Counted from the stretch's first letter, positions 18,164 to 27,578 are shown. The stretch is DNA of 64,000 bases from Sphingobacteriaceae bacterium (GCA_017745075.1 JAGIAD010000001.1:561291-625290); one strand, 5' to 3'. Notes: generated from the letters alone by a model not told the origin. Numbers and translations are program-made.

Positions 18164-18712
18164 ATGGAAAAGAACAGAAAAATTATTGGTTTATGCGGAA
18201 GCTTGCGAAAAGGATCCTATAATGCGATGCTGCTTAAAGTTGCAGGTGGTTTAATCCCCGAAGGCATCGAATTTGAGATTTTGGCCTATGACGACATCCC
18301 TGTTTATAACGCAGACAACGATTTACCTGAAGCTGAAGAGCGTCCGGCAAGCGTAACCAGGTTCAGAAATGCTTTAGCCAATGCCGATGCTTTTATTATC
18401 GCCTCACCTGAATATAACTATTCTATACCAGGCGGACTGAAAAACGCCATCAACTGGGCAAGCCGGGGTAAAGATTCGCCATTGATGCATAAACCGGTGG
18501 CTGTAATGGGCGCTACACAAGGTATGTGGGGAACTGTTAGGATGCAAACAGCATTTTTACCCGTTTTTACCTTCTTAAATATGAACCCTGTTTTACAGCC
18601 AGAAGTGTTAATCGCACAGGCACAAAATAAATTTGATGCAGATGGAAATTTAAATGATGAAAAAACCATCTCCATTATCCAGAGAAAAATAGACAACCTC
18701 ATTTCAGCCTGA
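18164..18712 (+). CDS. NADPH-dependent FMN reductase
   Basis: A 182-residue flavodoxin-fold enzyme. The phosphate-binding loop GSLRKGSYN is at 12-20, and the FMN/dimer block SPEYNYSIPGGLKNAINWAS covers about 85-104. Family members reduce FMN, quinones, azo dyes or chromate with NADPH. It is cytoplasmic. It is divergent from the MFS gene with about 100 bases between them; no shared operator is obvious. Confidence 0.88.
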   Translation: MEKNRKIIGLCGSLRKGSYNAMLLKVAGGLIPEGIEFEILAYDDIPVYNADNDLPEAEERPASVTRFRNALANADAFIIASPEYNYSIPGGLKNAINWASRGKDSPLMHKPVAVMGATQGMWGTVRMQTAFLPVFTFLNMNPVLQPEVLIAQAQNKFDADGNLNDEKTISIIQRKIDNLISA

Positions 18713-19039
18713 AGAGTTTAATTAAAATCAACACGAGATTTCTACAAAACCTGCCATTTCTGCCACTCAAAAATCTGACATTTATACAAAAAAAGTCAGA
18801 TTGTCAATTTGTCATACCTAAAAAATTAATCAATCGATTGATTTTTAGTCACGCGAAAATAATATTGAGTTAATACTAAATTTACATCTGTTTGTGAGCT
18901 AACGAGTTAAGCAAAAACTGATTTTTTAATGACGTTAACAAAGTTTTTTGGCACAAGTGTTGACTTTTAGGCAAATATAGTCAGAAATTAAAATAGTAAA
19001 AATTGACTATATTTTAATAATAAATAAATAATAAAAAAG
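18713..19039. promoter_or_regulatory. Complex upstream region of the 19.0-kb barrel gene with a sigma-54-like site
   Basis: Three ordered signals are visible. The repeat block TGCCATTTCTGCCA precedes a hairpin AATCTGAC/GTCAGATT (18772-18779 with 18795-18802), followed by TGTCAATTTGTCA. A perfect 16-base palindrome AATCAATCGATTGATT lies at 18828-18843. Then TTGGCACAAGTGTTGAC (18948-18964) keeps GG-N10-G of a sigma-54 -24/-12 promoter but has GA where GC is usual. Initiation would be near 18975, 65 bases before the ATG. The assignment is tentative. Confidence 0.45.
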
Positions 19040-19642
19040 ATGAAAAAACTATTATTATCTTTAGTAGCAGTAGCAGGTTTAGTTTATGGTGCAAAAGCAC
19101 AAACTGAAAAAGGAAACTTTATGTTAGGTGGTAATGTAGGTGTAAACTCTACAAAAGTTGATGGTGCTCCAAAAGCAGATTTCAGCTTTACCGTATTACC
19201 AAGTGTTGGTTATTTTGTTGGCAACAATTTTGCAATCGGTACCGGTGTTGGTTACGAATACAATAAAACAGTAAGTGAGAAAACAAAGGATGGCGCTTTT
19301 AAAGTTGCTCCTTTTGGCCGTTACTATGTTGGTTTATCAGATCAATTCAAATTCTTCGGACAATTATCAGTGCCTTTGGCTTTCGGTACCCTAAAAACAA
19401 CTGATGCTAACGGCGATAACGCGGTTAAAACTGGTACTACAACCAAAATCGGTGTTGAAGTTGCTCCAGGTTTTGCTTTCTTCCCGACTAAGAAAATCGG
19501 TATCGAACTTTCAGTTAAAGGTTTAAGTTATGAAAACTATACTGTTAAAGCTGAAGCAACAGGTGCTAAAGTTAAAACCAACAGTTTTGGCTTAAACGCT
19601 GATACTTTTGCACCAAGATTAGGTGTTCAGTTCTACTTTTAA
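19040..19642 (+). CDS. Small outer-membrane beta-barrel protein
   Basis: A 200-residue protein with a signal peptide (1-20, ending AKAQ) and alternating strand pattern: QTEKGNFMLGGNVGVNS at the start, GVGYEYN, VAPGFAFFPTKKIGIEL, and a final aromatic FYF. It is an eight-stranded OmpX/OmpA-barrel type. Codons look strongly biased toward a limited set (GGT, GTT, AAA, GCT), suggesting high expression. It has its own elaborate upstream region and a strong terminator. Its function is probably structural or a minor porin. Confidence 0.82.
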   Translation: MKKLLLSLVAVAGLVYGAKAQTEKGNFMLGGNVGVNSTKVDGAPKADFSFTVLPSVGYFVGNNFAIGTGVGYEYNKTVSEKTKDGAFKVAPFGRYYVGLSDQFKFFGQLSVPLAFGTLKTTDANGDNAVKTGTTTKIGVEVAPGFAFFPTKKIGIELSVKGLSYENYTVKAEATGAKVKTNSFGLNADTFAPRLGVQFYF

Positions 19643-19685
19643 TTAAACCTTCCTTCGGGAAATGTTTAACTAATGACTTTTTTCG

Positions 19686-19719
19686 AAAATCGTCCCGCTT
19701 CATAGGCGGGACGATTTTT
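19686..19719. terminator. Bidirectional intrinsic terminator
   Basis: A 13-bp stem AAAATCGTCCCGC / GCGGGACGATTTT with T run lies between convergent genes. Confidence 0.9.
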
Positions 19720-19722
19720 GTT

Positions 19723-21375
19723 TTATTTCTTTTCTCTGATGGCTTTAAACTCAGATCCGTCTTTCCATTTCGGATAGGAATCTTCATTACTGATGCGGTA
19801 GCCCATATCAAAAAGCAAACGCACATCTTCTACAATGCCTGATAAATCCCAGGTTTTAACATCAAAATTGTCCTGTGGCGAATGGTAACGGAATTTGGTA
19901 AAATCGGCCACCTGCTTTAATCCCCATTCCCTTCCATTTTTAACGTTATCTACACCCGAACCGGTAAATAATGAAGGTACACCAACCTTAGCCAGGTTAA
20001 AATGATCAGAACGGTAATATAAACCCGACGAAGGAACCGGATCTGGTACAATTACCCTACCCTGCTTTTTAGCTGATTCGGCCGCATAATCTTCCAGTTC
20101 TGATTGCCCGAAGCCATACACAACAATATCTTTTGTTTTTCCGGCAATGCCCATCATATCCATATTAATGTTCGCTACCGTTTTAGCCAATGGGAAAGCA
20201 GGGTGTTTGGCATAAAATTCGGAACCTAACAACCCTTGTTCTTCTGCTGTATAAGAAACAAACAAAATGGTACGTCCGGGAGTTTTAGGCAATTTTTTAA
20301 ATGCAGAGGCGATTTCGAACAAAGCAGCCACCCCCGTGGCATTATCAACCGCACCATTATAAATAGAATCGCCTTGTATTTTCTCTCCTATACCTAAATG
20401 ATCCCAGTGTGCCGAATAAATAATAGCTTCATCTTTACGTTTATCGCCTGGTATTTTAGCCAGCACATTATAGGTTACTGATTTCTTGATGGTATTTTTA
20501 ACTTTTAACGAAGTAGTAATGTTCAGGTCTACTGCCTTAAAATCTTTTTTACGGGCACTGATGGCCAATTGATCAAAAGATTTGCCATCCATTGCAAATA
20601 GTGCTTTTGCTTTATCCAAAGTAATCCAGCCCTCAACCACTGCCCTGTTCATCCCATTATCTTCACTTTGCAAAGTAAGTTTAGATTTCGACCAGCCACT
20701 TCGTACAACCGTCCATGGATAAGCCGCCGGTTCGGTATCATGAACAATAATTATCCCTGTAGCTCCCTGGCGAGCAGCTTCCTCAAACTTATAGGTCCAG
20801 CGGCCGTAATAAGTCATATTTTTACCTTTAAATAAAGTAGAATCTACGAAGCCTGGATCGTTGATTAATACCACAACTGTTTTTCCCTTAACATCCAAAT
20901 TGCGGTAGTCGTTCCAGCCATACTCTGGAGCCACAATGCCATAACCGGCAAAAACCAGGGGCGAATTGCTGATACTGACTTCATTTTGTACCCTTCTTGT
21001 ACCAGCCACAAAATCGGTTAGATAATTTAGGGTCAGGGAAGTATTTTTCCCTTTAAATACCATTTTATCTTCTGGTACAGATTTAATCTCTACCATAGGC
21101 ACCTCCTGAAAAAAACTATTGCCATTGCCCGGTTCCAATCCAAGCTTTTCAAACTGCACTTTTAAATAGTTGATGGTTTTGGTTTCGCCATTGGTAAACG
21201 GCTTTCTTCCCTGCAAGCTATCGGCAGCAATAACCGACAGGTATTGGGTTAAACTCGAATCGTTAATGGCTTTTATCGCTAAAGAATCGGGATTGTCGCC
21301 TGTACTTTTGGTTCCTTGTTTACATGAACCAAAAAAAAGAAGCGCACAACTGGAAAGTAATAGGAATTTTTTCAT
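19723..21375 (-). CDS. M28-family zinc aminopeptidase lipoprotein with PA domain
   Basis: A 550-residue lipoprotein: the leader ends LFFGSC with C18 as the lipidated residue. The M28 core is split by a protease-associated domain (about 135-275). Zinc ligands and catalytic residues are visible: H323 and D325 (SAHWDHLG), D344 (DNATGVAAL), E378-E379 (AEEQG), D406 (NMDMMG) and a late His in YRSDHFNL. It removes N-terminal residues from peptides outside the inner membrane. It is transcribed alone, convergent with the barrel gene. Confidence 0.92.
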   Translation of the reverse strand: MKKFLLLSSCALLFFGSCKQGTKSTGDNPDSLAIKAINDSSLTQYLSVIAADSLQGRKPFTNGETKTINYLKVQFEKLGLEPGNGNSFFQEVPMVEIKSVPEDKMVFKGKNTSLTLNYLTDFVAGTRRVQNEVSISNSPLVFAGYGIVAPEYGWNDYRNLDVKGKTVVVLINDPGFVDSTLFKGKNMTYYGRWTYKFEEAARQGATGIIIVHDTEPAAYPWTVVRSGWSKSKLTLQSEDNGMNRAVVEGWITLDKAKALFAMDGKSFDQLAISARKKDFKAVDLNITTSLKVKNTIKKSVTYNVLAKIPGDKRKDEAIIYSAHWDHLGIGEKIQGDSIYNGAVDNATGVAALFEIASAFKKLPKTPGRTILFVSYTAEEQGLLGSEFYAKHPAFPLAKTVANINMDMMGIAGKTKDIVVYGFGQSELEDYAAESAKKQGRVIVPDPVPSSGLYYRSDHFNLAKVGVPSLFTGSGVDNVKNGREWGLKQVADFTKFRYHSPQDNFDVKTWDLSGIVEDVRLLFDMGYRISNEDSYPKWKDGSEFKAIREKK

Positions 21376-21501
21376 TGATATTGTTTATTTTTTTATGAGA
21401 ACGGTCGTATTTGTCGAAAAATACGAAAAAACCGCATATTCTCAGGGCTAATTATCAAATGTATTGTTACCTGCAACAGAGGAGAGATCAGAAGCGTAAA
21501 A

Positions 21502-24327
21502 TTATTGCTTGATCAGTTTAAATTTTTTTAACTGTTGCCCGTTTTTATTAATCACCCCTACATAAACACCTGTTGATAAGGCATTGAGTAGAAAACGGTT
21601 CGAGCTGGTTGCCTTTTCTTCGAAAACTTTCTGTCCTAAAATATTAAATATCGACAAACTATATTCTTCAAATGCCCCGCTAAGAATAGTTAAATAATCA
21701 CTTACCGGGTTCGGATAGAAAGAAAACTGATCTGGTTTGAGAAATACTACAGAAACCAGGTCGCTGTATACCTGCCCGCTGGCCGTTTCGAAGGTTACAC
21801 GGTAAAATTGTATGCCATCTTTGGGTTTATCATCAAAAATGGTGTAATCGAGCTGATTTGAAATTGGCCTGGTCTGCTGTAAAACACTAAAGGTATTTGG
21901 CCCTGTCTGTTTTTCCCAGATGATATTCTTCAGATCCAAAGTACTGCCAATACTCAGGTCAACCCTGATCCTGGCATCATCAGCCACTGATGCAAACAAA
22001 TTTTTCACATAACAGGCTATTCCCTGCTGTGTATAATCAATAGTGTAACTTTTCAAACCTGTAAAACCTGCACCATTGGCAGCAACGGCAAAGTATTTAC
22101 TGGCTATTTTACTGATATCAATTTTTGCAATGGTATCGGTAAGGGTTAACACCGGAGAAAGGATATTATCTACAATATTATAAAGCGTGTAATCTTTAGC
22201 ACCAGGTTGCCTGTTCCAGTTCAGAACAATGCCATCTTTACATGCGTAACCAACTTTCAATACCCGCGGACTGGAGATCACAAAAGATTGGCTCTGTATG
22301 CTATTGCTTCCAATCTCCATCCTGATGATGGCTTTCGAAAACTGATCAGGCGCATTCCAGTTGTAAAAACCGGCACCAAGGTCAACATCCCGAGCAATCG
22401 GCTTCCATGTTGCCCCATCATCATAACTCACCGACAAATTTCCGGTTTTAGCAGAATAGGTATTATCCCAGCGGATATAATTGTCTTCATTGGCAAATAT
22501 GTAGCCGTTTTGATCTGGACTGATAAACGAAAAGGTATTTTTAAGTTTATAGCGATAGGCCAGTGCAAAAGCCTGGTTATTACCCTGTGTTATCCTACCG
22601 CCTTTAATGTGGATTTTATAGGTGCCGGCATCGGGATTATCAAAGCTAACCTGTTGTACAGTATTAATCAGGTCTGCTTTACGAACTGCCGGCTTGGCGA
22701 GTGAATCCAAATGAGGATAAGTACTTAAGGCCCATGGCAATGTTACCTCACCTGAAAGGTTTTCGAGGCTTAAATCTAAACCGTTAACCACACTTTGGGC
22801 GGCATTTACCGTTGCCGGAGGATCATTCCAGGTAATGGTAACTTTAAGTTCGGATACGTTGGATGGAACCGGCAAAGGCACTACCAAATCCTGGTTCTTG
22901 GTTACATTATATAAAAGAGCCCGGTTTTCATCTAAAGTTTTTAAGGCTTCAGCCACATTTAACTTACCATAACCATACACAAAATCAACCTGCGGTGTGC
23001 CCAGGTCATCAGCAGCGTTAACCAATGCTGCACGGACAACCGCAGCAGAAGGTGCCCTTTTATATTTCTGCAGGTAAAATTGTTCCAATAAAACGATCGA
23101 ACCGCTGGTAATGGCTGCTGAACCTGATGTTCCATCCTCGCCCAAAGCCACCAGTTCTGGTTTCACCCGGCCATCATAAGCTGGCCCTTTACTGCTCCGG
23201 CTTTCAGAAATATTTTCCCGGTTGATCCCTCCTATTACCAATAAATTTTTGGCCTGCTTAAAATTGCCTGTTAAATTTGCCCTGGCAGTCATCCCCTGAT
23301 ATAAACCGCTTGACGGAGTAGATGTTCCTACATTTCCGGCTGAAAAAACATGGATCAATGTATCGGTTTCGAAAATCTGTTTATCGTAAGCAGCGGCTTC
23401 CATGCCATAATTGTTATCTATATCGGTACCATAAGAGTGGTTTTGTACCCTGATCTGAAGTTTGTTCAGATCGCTGACCAAATCGGGCATCAGGTTCGAA
23501 AAATCAGAATAAGCCAGTTTAGCCTTTGGGGCGGCGCCTAAGCCACGGATAAAAGAATTGCCGTTACCGATTGCTAAAGTGGCCATAGTAGTGGCATGGC
23601 TGGTAGGTGTTTTACCGGTTAAAGTACCCGGTATTGTTTTACCCAATAGGTCAAGGTCGCCTGTATCATACATCCCTTCTTTAAAAGAAACATTTATACC
23701 CGTACCATCAATACCAGGAAAAAGACTACGGGCATTAGAAATTTGATTTAAACCCAGATCGAGGCCGTTAACCACCACTTCTTCTTTGGCTACAGGCAAG
23801 ACATCAGCATATAAAACAGCTTCGTTTTCCAATAATTGCATTAAATCTGCCGGCGAAATATAAACCGTATAAATATTATTGACCTCATCTACCGATTTTA
23901 TACTTAAGGCCAAACCCGTGGCGGGTAGCATATTGTTATTTTTTAAAGATAGCCTAACCAGAATAGAATCGCTCTTTTTACCCGATTTATTAAGCACTTT
24001 CATCAACCTGTCGCTCACCTTCCAAAGTCCATTGGCTTGCTGCTGATAAACCACATTACCGGAGAGACCCGGAACGACTGATTTCTGTACAATAAAACAA
24101 TCTCCTGAAAGCTGTTTTTTCGGATTTAGCAACTGAATTTCGGCAGCACTTAATACATGGTTAAATTTCACCAAAACAGGTTGACCGGCACTTAATTTTG
24201 GAGAAAGTGGCGTTTTAGAAATATATTTTTCAAAATATTTTTCTATTCCTACAGGTTGTGTCTGTGCCTTTAAATGGATTACAGACAGACAAAAAGATAT
24301 AATTAAATATACAGCGTTGACTTTCAA
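21502..24327 (-). CDS. T9SS-exported subtilisin-like (S8) peptidase with unusual Asp site; TTG start
   Basis: A 941-residue protein that begins at a TTG codon (24325-24327); no ATG gives the signal peptide MKVNAVYLIISFCLSVIHLK. The S8 domain spans about 190-470: H244 (PTSHATTMAT), oxyanion N332 (SAGNVG) and nucleophile S401 (GEDGTSGSA). At the position of the catalytic Asp, usually DTG or DSG, the sequence reads NVSFKEG (K216-E217), with D221 nearby. Beta-rich domains follow, and residues from about 870 form a type A T9SS sorting domain (FYPNP, ILGQKV, LKKFKLIKQ). It is a surface or secreted protease. Confidence 0.88.
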   Translation of the reverse strand: MKVNAVYLIISFCLSVIHLKAQTQPVGIEKYFEKYISKTPLSPKLSAGQPVLVKFNHVLSAAEIQLLNPKKQLSGDCFIVQKSVVPGLSGNVVYQQQANGLWKVSDRLMKVLNKSGKKSDSILVRLSLKNNNMLPATGLALSIKSVDEVNNIYTVYISPADLMQLLENEAVLYADVLPVAKEEVVVNGLDLGLNQISNARSLFPGIDGTGINVSFKEGMYDTGDLDLLGKTIPGTLTGKTPTSHATTMATLAIGNGNSFIRGLGAAPKAKLAYSDFSNLMPDLVSDLNKLQIRVQNHSYGTDIDNNYGMEAAAYDKQIFETDTLIHVFSAGNVGTSTPSSGLYQGMTARANLTGNFKQAKNLLVIGGINRENISESRSSKGPAYDGRVKPELVALGEDGTSGSAAITSGSIVLLEQFYLQKYKRAPSAAVVRAALVNAADDLGTPQVDFVYGYGKLNVAEALKTLDENRALLYNVTKNQDLVVPLPVPSNVSELKVTITWNDPPATVNAAQSVVNGLDLSLENLSGEVTLPWALSTYPHLDSLAKPAVRKADLINTVQQVSFDNPDAGTYKIHIKGGRITQGNNQAFALAYRYKLKNTFSFISPDQNGYIFANEDNYIRWDNTYSAKTGNLSVSYDDGATWKPIARDVDLGAGFYNWNAPDQFSKAIIRMEIGSNSIQSQSFVISSPRVLKVGYACKDGIVLNWNRQPGAKDYTLYNIVDNILSPVLTLTDTIAKIDISKIASKYFAVAANGAGFTGLKSYTIDYTQQGIACYVKNLFASVADDARIRVDLSIGSTLDLKNIIWEKQTGPNTFSVLQQTRPISNQLDYTIFDDKPKDGIQFYRVTFETASGQVYSDLVSVVFLKPDQFSFYPNPVSDYLTILSGAFEEYSLSIFNILGQKVFEEKATSSNRFLLNALSTGVYVGVINKNGQQLKKFKLIKQ

Positions 24328-24448
24328 TTATTATTTTATTATAAAATTTTGGTTACATTGATTATCTTCACTAAATTAGGATTTATAAGGTAATCCACCA
24401 ATTTTATTAACTAACTTATTCGATTTAAAAAAATCAAACCTAAACAAA

Positions 24449-25285
24449 ATGAAAACATCCAAATTTTTATCAATGGCAGCATTATGCCTTCTATTCACTA
24501 CTTTATACTCTTGTAAGACTAATAATACAGAAAGTGAAGTACAAAACAAGACCGATATTTCTGCAGACAAATTAGCCAAGATTAAATCTTTAGGTTTTAG
24601 CACCGATAATCTTCGTAAGATCGACGAAGGTTATTTGGTTGAAGGAGATATTCTTTTAACAGATGATAATTTAACTGAAACTTCGAAAGGTGCAAATTTA
24701 AACATTGCCGAAACTGAACAGTACCGTACCACAAACATTGTTACCTCTTTACCCCGCGTAATTACCGTATCGGTAACCAATTTACCTCAGGTTTACAGCG
24801 ATGCTGTAAATACCATGATTTCGAGGTATAACTCGCTGGGCTTGCGTATCACTTTCCAAAGAGCCGCAGCCGGAACCACTGGAAACATCAATGTTGTTGG
24901 CTTTAACGAGGGTCCGAGTGGTGGTTTTATTACCTTGGGTTCTGCGGGCTTCCCTACTTCTTCAGGTCAGCCTTATAACCAGATCAGAATGAACACCAAT
25001 GCAGCAGCTTATGGTACAAACCCAAATTTATTGTATTTGGCATCGGTTATACAGCACGAAGTTGGCCATTGCATTGGTTTCCGTCATACCGATTATATGA
25101 ACCGTGCGTTTAGCTGTGGTTCAAGTGGTGCCGGCAATGAAGGTGCATCAACTGTTGGCGCCATTAGAATACCGGGAACTCCTTCTGGTCCTGATTCAGC
25201 CTCGTTTATGCTGGCGTGTTCCAATGGCGGCAACCGTACTTTTAATGCAAACGACGTAATTGCAATTAATTACCTATACAAATAA
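24449..25285 (+). CDS. M57 (HEIGH-type) metallopeptidase lipoprotein, copy 1
   Basis: A 278-residue lipoprotein whose leader ends TLYSC with C22 lipidated. The zinc motif HEVGHCIGFRHTD is at 203-215 (H203, E204, H207, H213, D215), the extended HExxHxxGxxH site of the dual-action HEIGH peptidase family. A prodomain-like region (about 25-100) precedes it. It is predicted to be a cell-envelope endopeptidase. It is divergent from the S8 peptidase gene and paired with a second copy 2.3 kb downstream, about 90% identical (27 differences by my count). The zinc site is intact. Confidence 0.88.
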   Translation: MKTSKFLSMAALCLLFTTLYSCKTNNTESEVQNKTDISADKLAKIKSLGFSTDNLRKIDEGYLVEGDILLTDDNLTETSKGANLNIAETEQYRTTNIVTSLPRVITVSVTNLPQVYSDAVNTMISRYNSLGLRITFQRAAAGTTGNINVVGFNEGPSGGFITLGSAGFPTSSGQPYNQIRMNTNAAAYGTNPNLLYLASVIQHEVGHCIGFRHTDYMNRAFSCGSSGAGNEGASTVGAIRIPGTPSGPDSASFMLACSNGGNRTFNANDVIAINYLYK

Positions 25286-25325
25286 GATCAAAACAAGCAA
25301 AGGATTACCTTAAAACTTAAGAAAA

Positions 25326-25359
25326 GCCTCCCAGACCTAAAGTCGGGAGGCTTTTTTTT
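25326..25359 (+). terminator. Terminator of M57 copy 1
   Basis: The stem GCCTCCC / GGGAGGC is followed by eight T. Confidence 0.9.
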
Positions 25360-25419
25360 AAAGAGAAAAGTGAAGCTAAAGAACAGTGCTTAGTAAGGTT
25401 GATTTTTAGTTTTGGAGCG

Positions 25420-25500
25420 CAATGCTTTTGCAAAACAGATAGCTCCCTCCCTTTCCCGAAAGTTCGGGATACCTCGTTGCTGCAGGGTAATGCTCAATGT
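25420..25500. repeat. GAGCGCA-type intergenic element
   Basis: It starts TTGGAGCGCAATGCTTTTGC and runs through GATAGCTCCCTCCC and CCCGAAAGTTCGGGATACC to TCGTTGCTGCAGGGTAA. Related copies lie at 25856-26010, 27712-27800 and 28014-28160. It is non-coding. Confidence 0.65.
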
Positions 25501-25515
25501 CACTATTTAAGGGTT

Positions 25516-25584
25516 TTAACCACAGATATACACCGATAAACACGGATTTTATATCTGTGCGCATCCTTTTTATCTGTGGTTAAA
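25516..25584. repeat. Palindromic TTAACCACAGAT...ATCTGTGGTTAA element
   Basis: An inverted repeat with ends TTAACCACAGATATA and TATCTGTGGTTAA, and CACCGATAAACACGGAT in the centre. A second copy sits in the right duplication unit at 27827-27895. Related half-sites (TTAACCACAGAG) occur at 51.0-51.3 kb. Confidence 0.75.
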
Positions 25585-26040
25585 TTATTCTACGCAGTGG
25601 AGAGCTTAACTTAAACTTAATAACATTGGGCTAACACTTCAACCGGGCTAAGTGGCCAGGACAGCATTTCGTTTTTAGGGTTTACAGGATGTAGAGACCT
25701 TTGTTCATAAACCCGATTGCAATGTAAAGCCCACAGCGCAGCGAGGAATGAAATGAAAAGCGGGGCTGCAAACTGCCAAGAACCACAACTGATCATTTCC
25801 TTATTTATGGTACTTGGGAACACGAACCATGACAATGGGGGTAAGTAGATTTATTATTTGGAGCGCAGGGGCTGTACTGTACACTAAATTCCCTCCCGTT
25901 TTACGCTTATACGCTTTCCCGAAAGTTCGGGATACCTCGTTGCTGCAGGGTAACGCTTCAACCGGGGCTAAGTGGCCAGGGCAGTATTCATTTTCAGGGT
26001 TGCAGTGCATTTAAAAAATCCTGACAAATAAAATGATCCG
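25585..26040. repeat. Repeat-rich spacer with two dispersed-element copies
   Basis: 25711-25790 carries an AAACCCGATTGCA...GCGGGGCTGCAAA element. 25800-26010 carries GGTACTTGGGAACACGAAC and the GAGCGCA-type element ending GGCTAAGTGGCCAGG. Apparent short open frames here are in repeats present elsewhere and are not considered genes. Confidence 0.6.
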
Positions 26041-26260
26041 TAAGGACAATAGCCACACCAGAGGAAAGGAAAAACTTAGCAATTGAATGGTTTACATTTG
26101 AAACACAAGCCCAACTTAAACAAACCTGATAGCGCCAGATAGCTCCCGATTTAATACAAACGTTGTATCCAAGACAAATTTAAATCGGGACTATAGGCAA
26201 TAGCAGGGCCAAAATAACCGAAGAACCACCGAAACCTCCTTTCCAAAAAATAAGAATTAA
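26041..26260. repeat. ~230-bp intergenic repeat R, copy 1
   Basis: It contains GGAAAAACTTAGCAATTGAA, CAAACCTGATAGCGCCAGAT, an inverted pair CCCGATTT...AAATCGGG flanking an ATACAA...TTGTAT stem, then GACTATAGGCAATAGCAGGG. Copies follow at 26261, 28232 and 28470. Confidence 0.8.
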
Positions 26261-26497
26261 AGAAAAATGGTCTGTAAAGACATGAACCATGGCGAGAAAA
26301 GGAAAAACTTAGCAATTGTACGGTCTACGTTTGAAACACAAGCCCAACTTGAACAAACCTGATAGCGCCAAATAGCTCCCGATTTAATACAGATATTGTA
26401 TTCAGGACAAATTCAAATCGGGACTATAGGCAATAGCAGGGCTAAAATAACCGAAGAACCACCGAAACCTGCTTTCCAAAAAATAAGAATTAAAAGA
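26261..26497. repeat. ~230-bp intergenic repeat R, copy 2
   Basis: Same order of blocks as copy 1. It ends AAAATAAGAATTAAA, directly against the duplicated S8 leader fragment; this is the junction of the tandem duplication. Confidence 0.8.
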
Positions 26498-26630
26498 AGT
26501 GGCGTTTTAGAAATATATTTTTCAAAACATTTTTCTATTCCTACAGACTGTACCCATTCCTTTAACCGAATTTTAAACAGACAAAAATACATAACTAAAC
26601 ATACATTACTGACTGAATTATTATTTTATT
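26498..26630 (-). pseudogene. Remnant of the S8 peptidase 5' end
   Basis: GTGGCGTTTTAGAAATATAT and the following bases match the N-terminal coding region and leader of the S8 gene (24206-24340), but frame-breaking changes and stop codons are present and the sequence stops abruptly at repeat R copy 2. It is a by-product of the 2.3-kb tandem duplication. Confidence 0.8.
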
Positions 26631-26741
26631 ATAAAATTTTGGTTACATTAATTATCTTCACTAAATTGGTCACTTATAAGGTAATCCGCCTTTTTTATTA
26701 ACTAACTTATTCGATTTTAAAAAAAATCAAACCTAAACAAA

Positions 26742-27578
26742 ATGAAAACATCCAATTTCTTATCAATGGCAGCATTATGCCTGCTATTCACTACTTTCTA
26801 TTCTTGTAAGAGTAATAATACAGAAAGTGAAGTCCAAAACAAGACTGATATTTCTGCAGACAAATTAGCCAAGATTAAATCTCTAGGTTTTAGCACCGAT
26901 AATCTTCGTAAGATCGACGAAGGTTATTTGGTTGAAGGAGATATCGTTTTAACCGAGGATAATCTAACTGAAACTTCAAAAGGTACAGATTTGAATATTG
27001 CCGAAACTGAACAGTACCGTACCACAAACATTGTTACCTCTTTACCTCGCGTGGTTACTGTTTCAGTTACCAATTTGCCACAAGTGTACAGCGATGCGGT
27101 AAATACCATGATTTCAAGATACAACTCTTTAGGCTTACGCCTTACTTTCCAAAGGGCAAGTGCAGGTGCTAAAGGTGATATCGATATTGTTGGTTTTAAC
27201 GAAGGCCCGAGTGGTGGCTTTATTACTTTAGGTTCATCAGGCTTCCCTACTTCATCAGGTGCGCCGTACAGCCAGGTAAAAATGAACACCAACGCTGCAG
27301 CTTATGGTACCAACCCGAATTTATTGTACTTAGCTTCTGTTCTTCAGCACGAAGTTGGTCATTGCATTGGTTTCCGTCATACCGACTACATGAACCGTGC
27401 CTTCAGTTGCGGTGCCAGCGGTTCCGGTAATGAAGGTAAATCGACCGTGGGAGCAATCAGAATTCCGGGCACACCATCAAAACCAGATGCAGCTTCATTT
27501 ATGCTGGCCTGCTCTAATGGTGGCGACCGTACTTTTAATGCAAACGACGTAATTGCAATTAATTACCTATACAAATAA
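26742..27578 (+). CDS. M57 (HEIGH-type) metallopeptidase lipoprotein, copy 2
   Basis: A 278-residue paralogue of the gene at 24449. The lipobox FYSC (C22) and zinc motif HEVGHCIGFRHTD (203-215) are intact. Changes cluster at residues 140-150 (SAGAKGDIDI versus AAGTTGNINV) and 174-180, surface-like positions before the zinc helix, so the two could differ in substrate or charge. Its 5' region keeps the same promoter-proximal sequence as copy 1. Both copies look functional. Confidence 0.88.
   Translation: MKTSNFLSMAALCLLFTTFYSCKSNNTESEVQNKTDISADKLAKIKSLGFSTDNLRKIDEGYLVEGDIVLTEDNLTETSKGTDLNIAETEQYRTTNIVTSLPRVVTVSVTNLPQVYSDAVNTMISRYNSLGLRLTFQRASAGAKGDIDIVGFNEGPSGGFITLGSSGFPTSSGAPYSQVKMNTNAAAYGTNPNLLYLASVLQHEVGHCIGFRHTDYMNRAFSCGASGSGNEGKSTVGAIRIPGTPSKPDAASFMLACSNGGDRTFNANDVIAINYLYK

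Larger units (their letters stand above)
24206..26497. repeat. Tandem duplication, left unit (~2.29 kb)
   Basis: The unit runs from inside the 5' end of the S8 gene through the first M57 gene and the following repeat-rich spacer. It matches 26498-28697 in order: S8 leader, promoter region, M57 gene, terminator, CCACAGAT palindrome, GAGCGCA-type element, then two ~230-bp repeats. The left unit has about 200 extra bases at 25585-25800. Confidence 0.85.

Noticed and set aside
18408..18480. Overlapping antisense start for a minus-strand gene in the FMN reductase
   Set aside because: The plus-strand protein carries all family motifs; the reverse frame does not.
22207..22704. 165-codon plus-strand frame opposite the S8 gene
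   Set aside because: Lies fully antisense to a well-supported gene and shows no independent features.
25617..26014. Short open frames on both strands in the spacer after M57 copy 1
   Set aside because: They lie within repeats that occur elsewhere in the window and have no protein-like features.
26396..26701. 101-codon open frame between the M57 copies
   Set aside because: It spans repeat R and the antisense of the broken S8 leader; composition is not protein-like.
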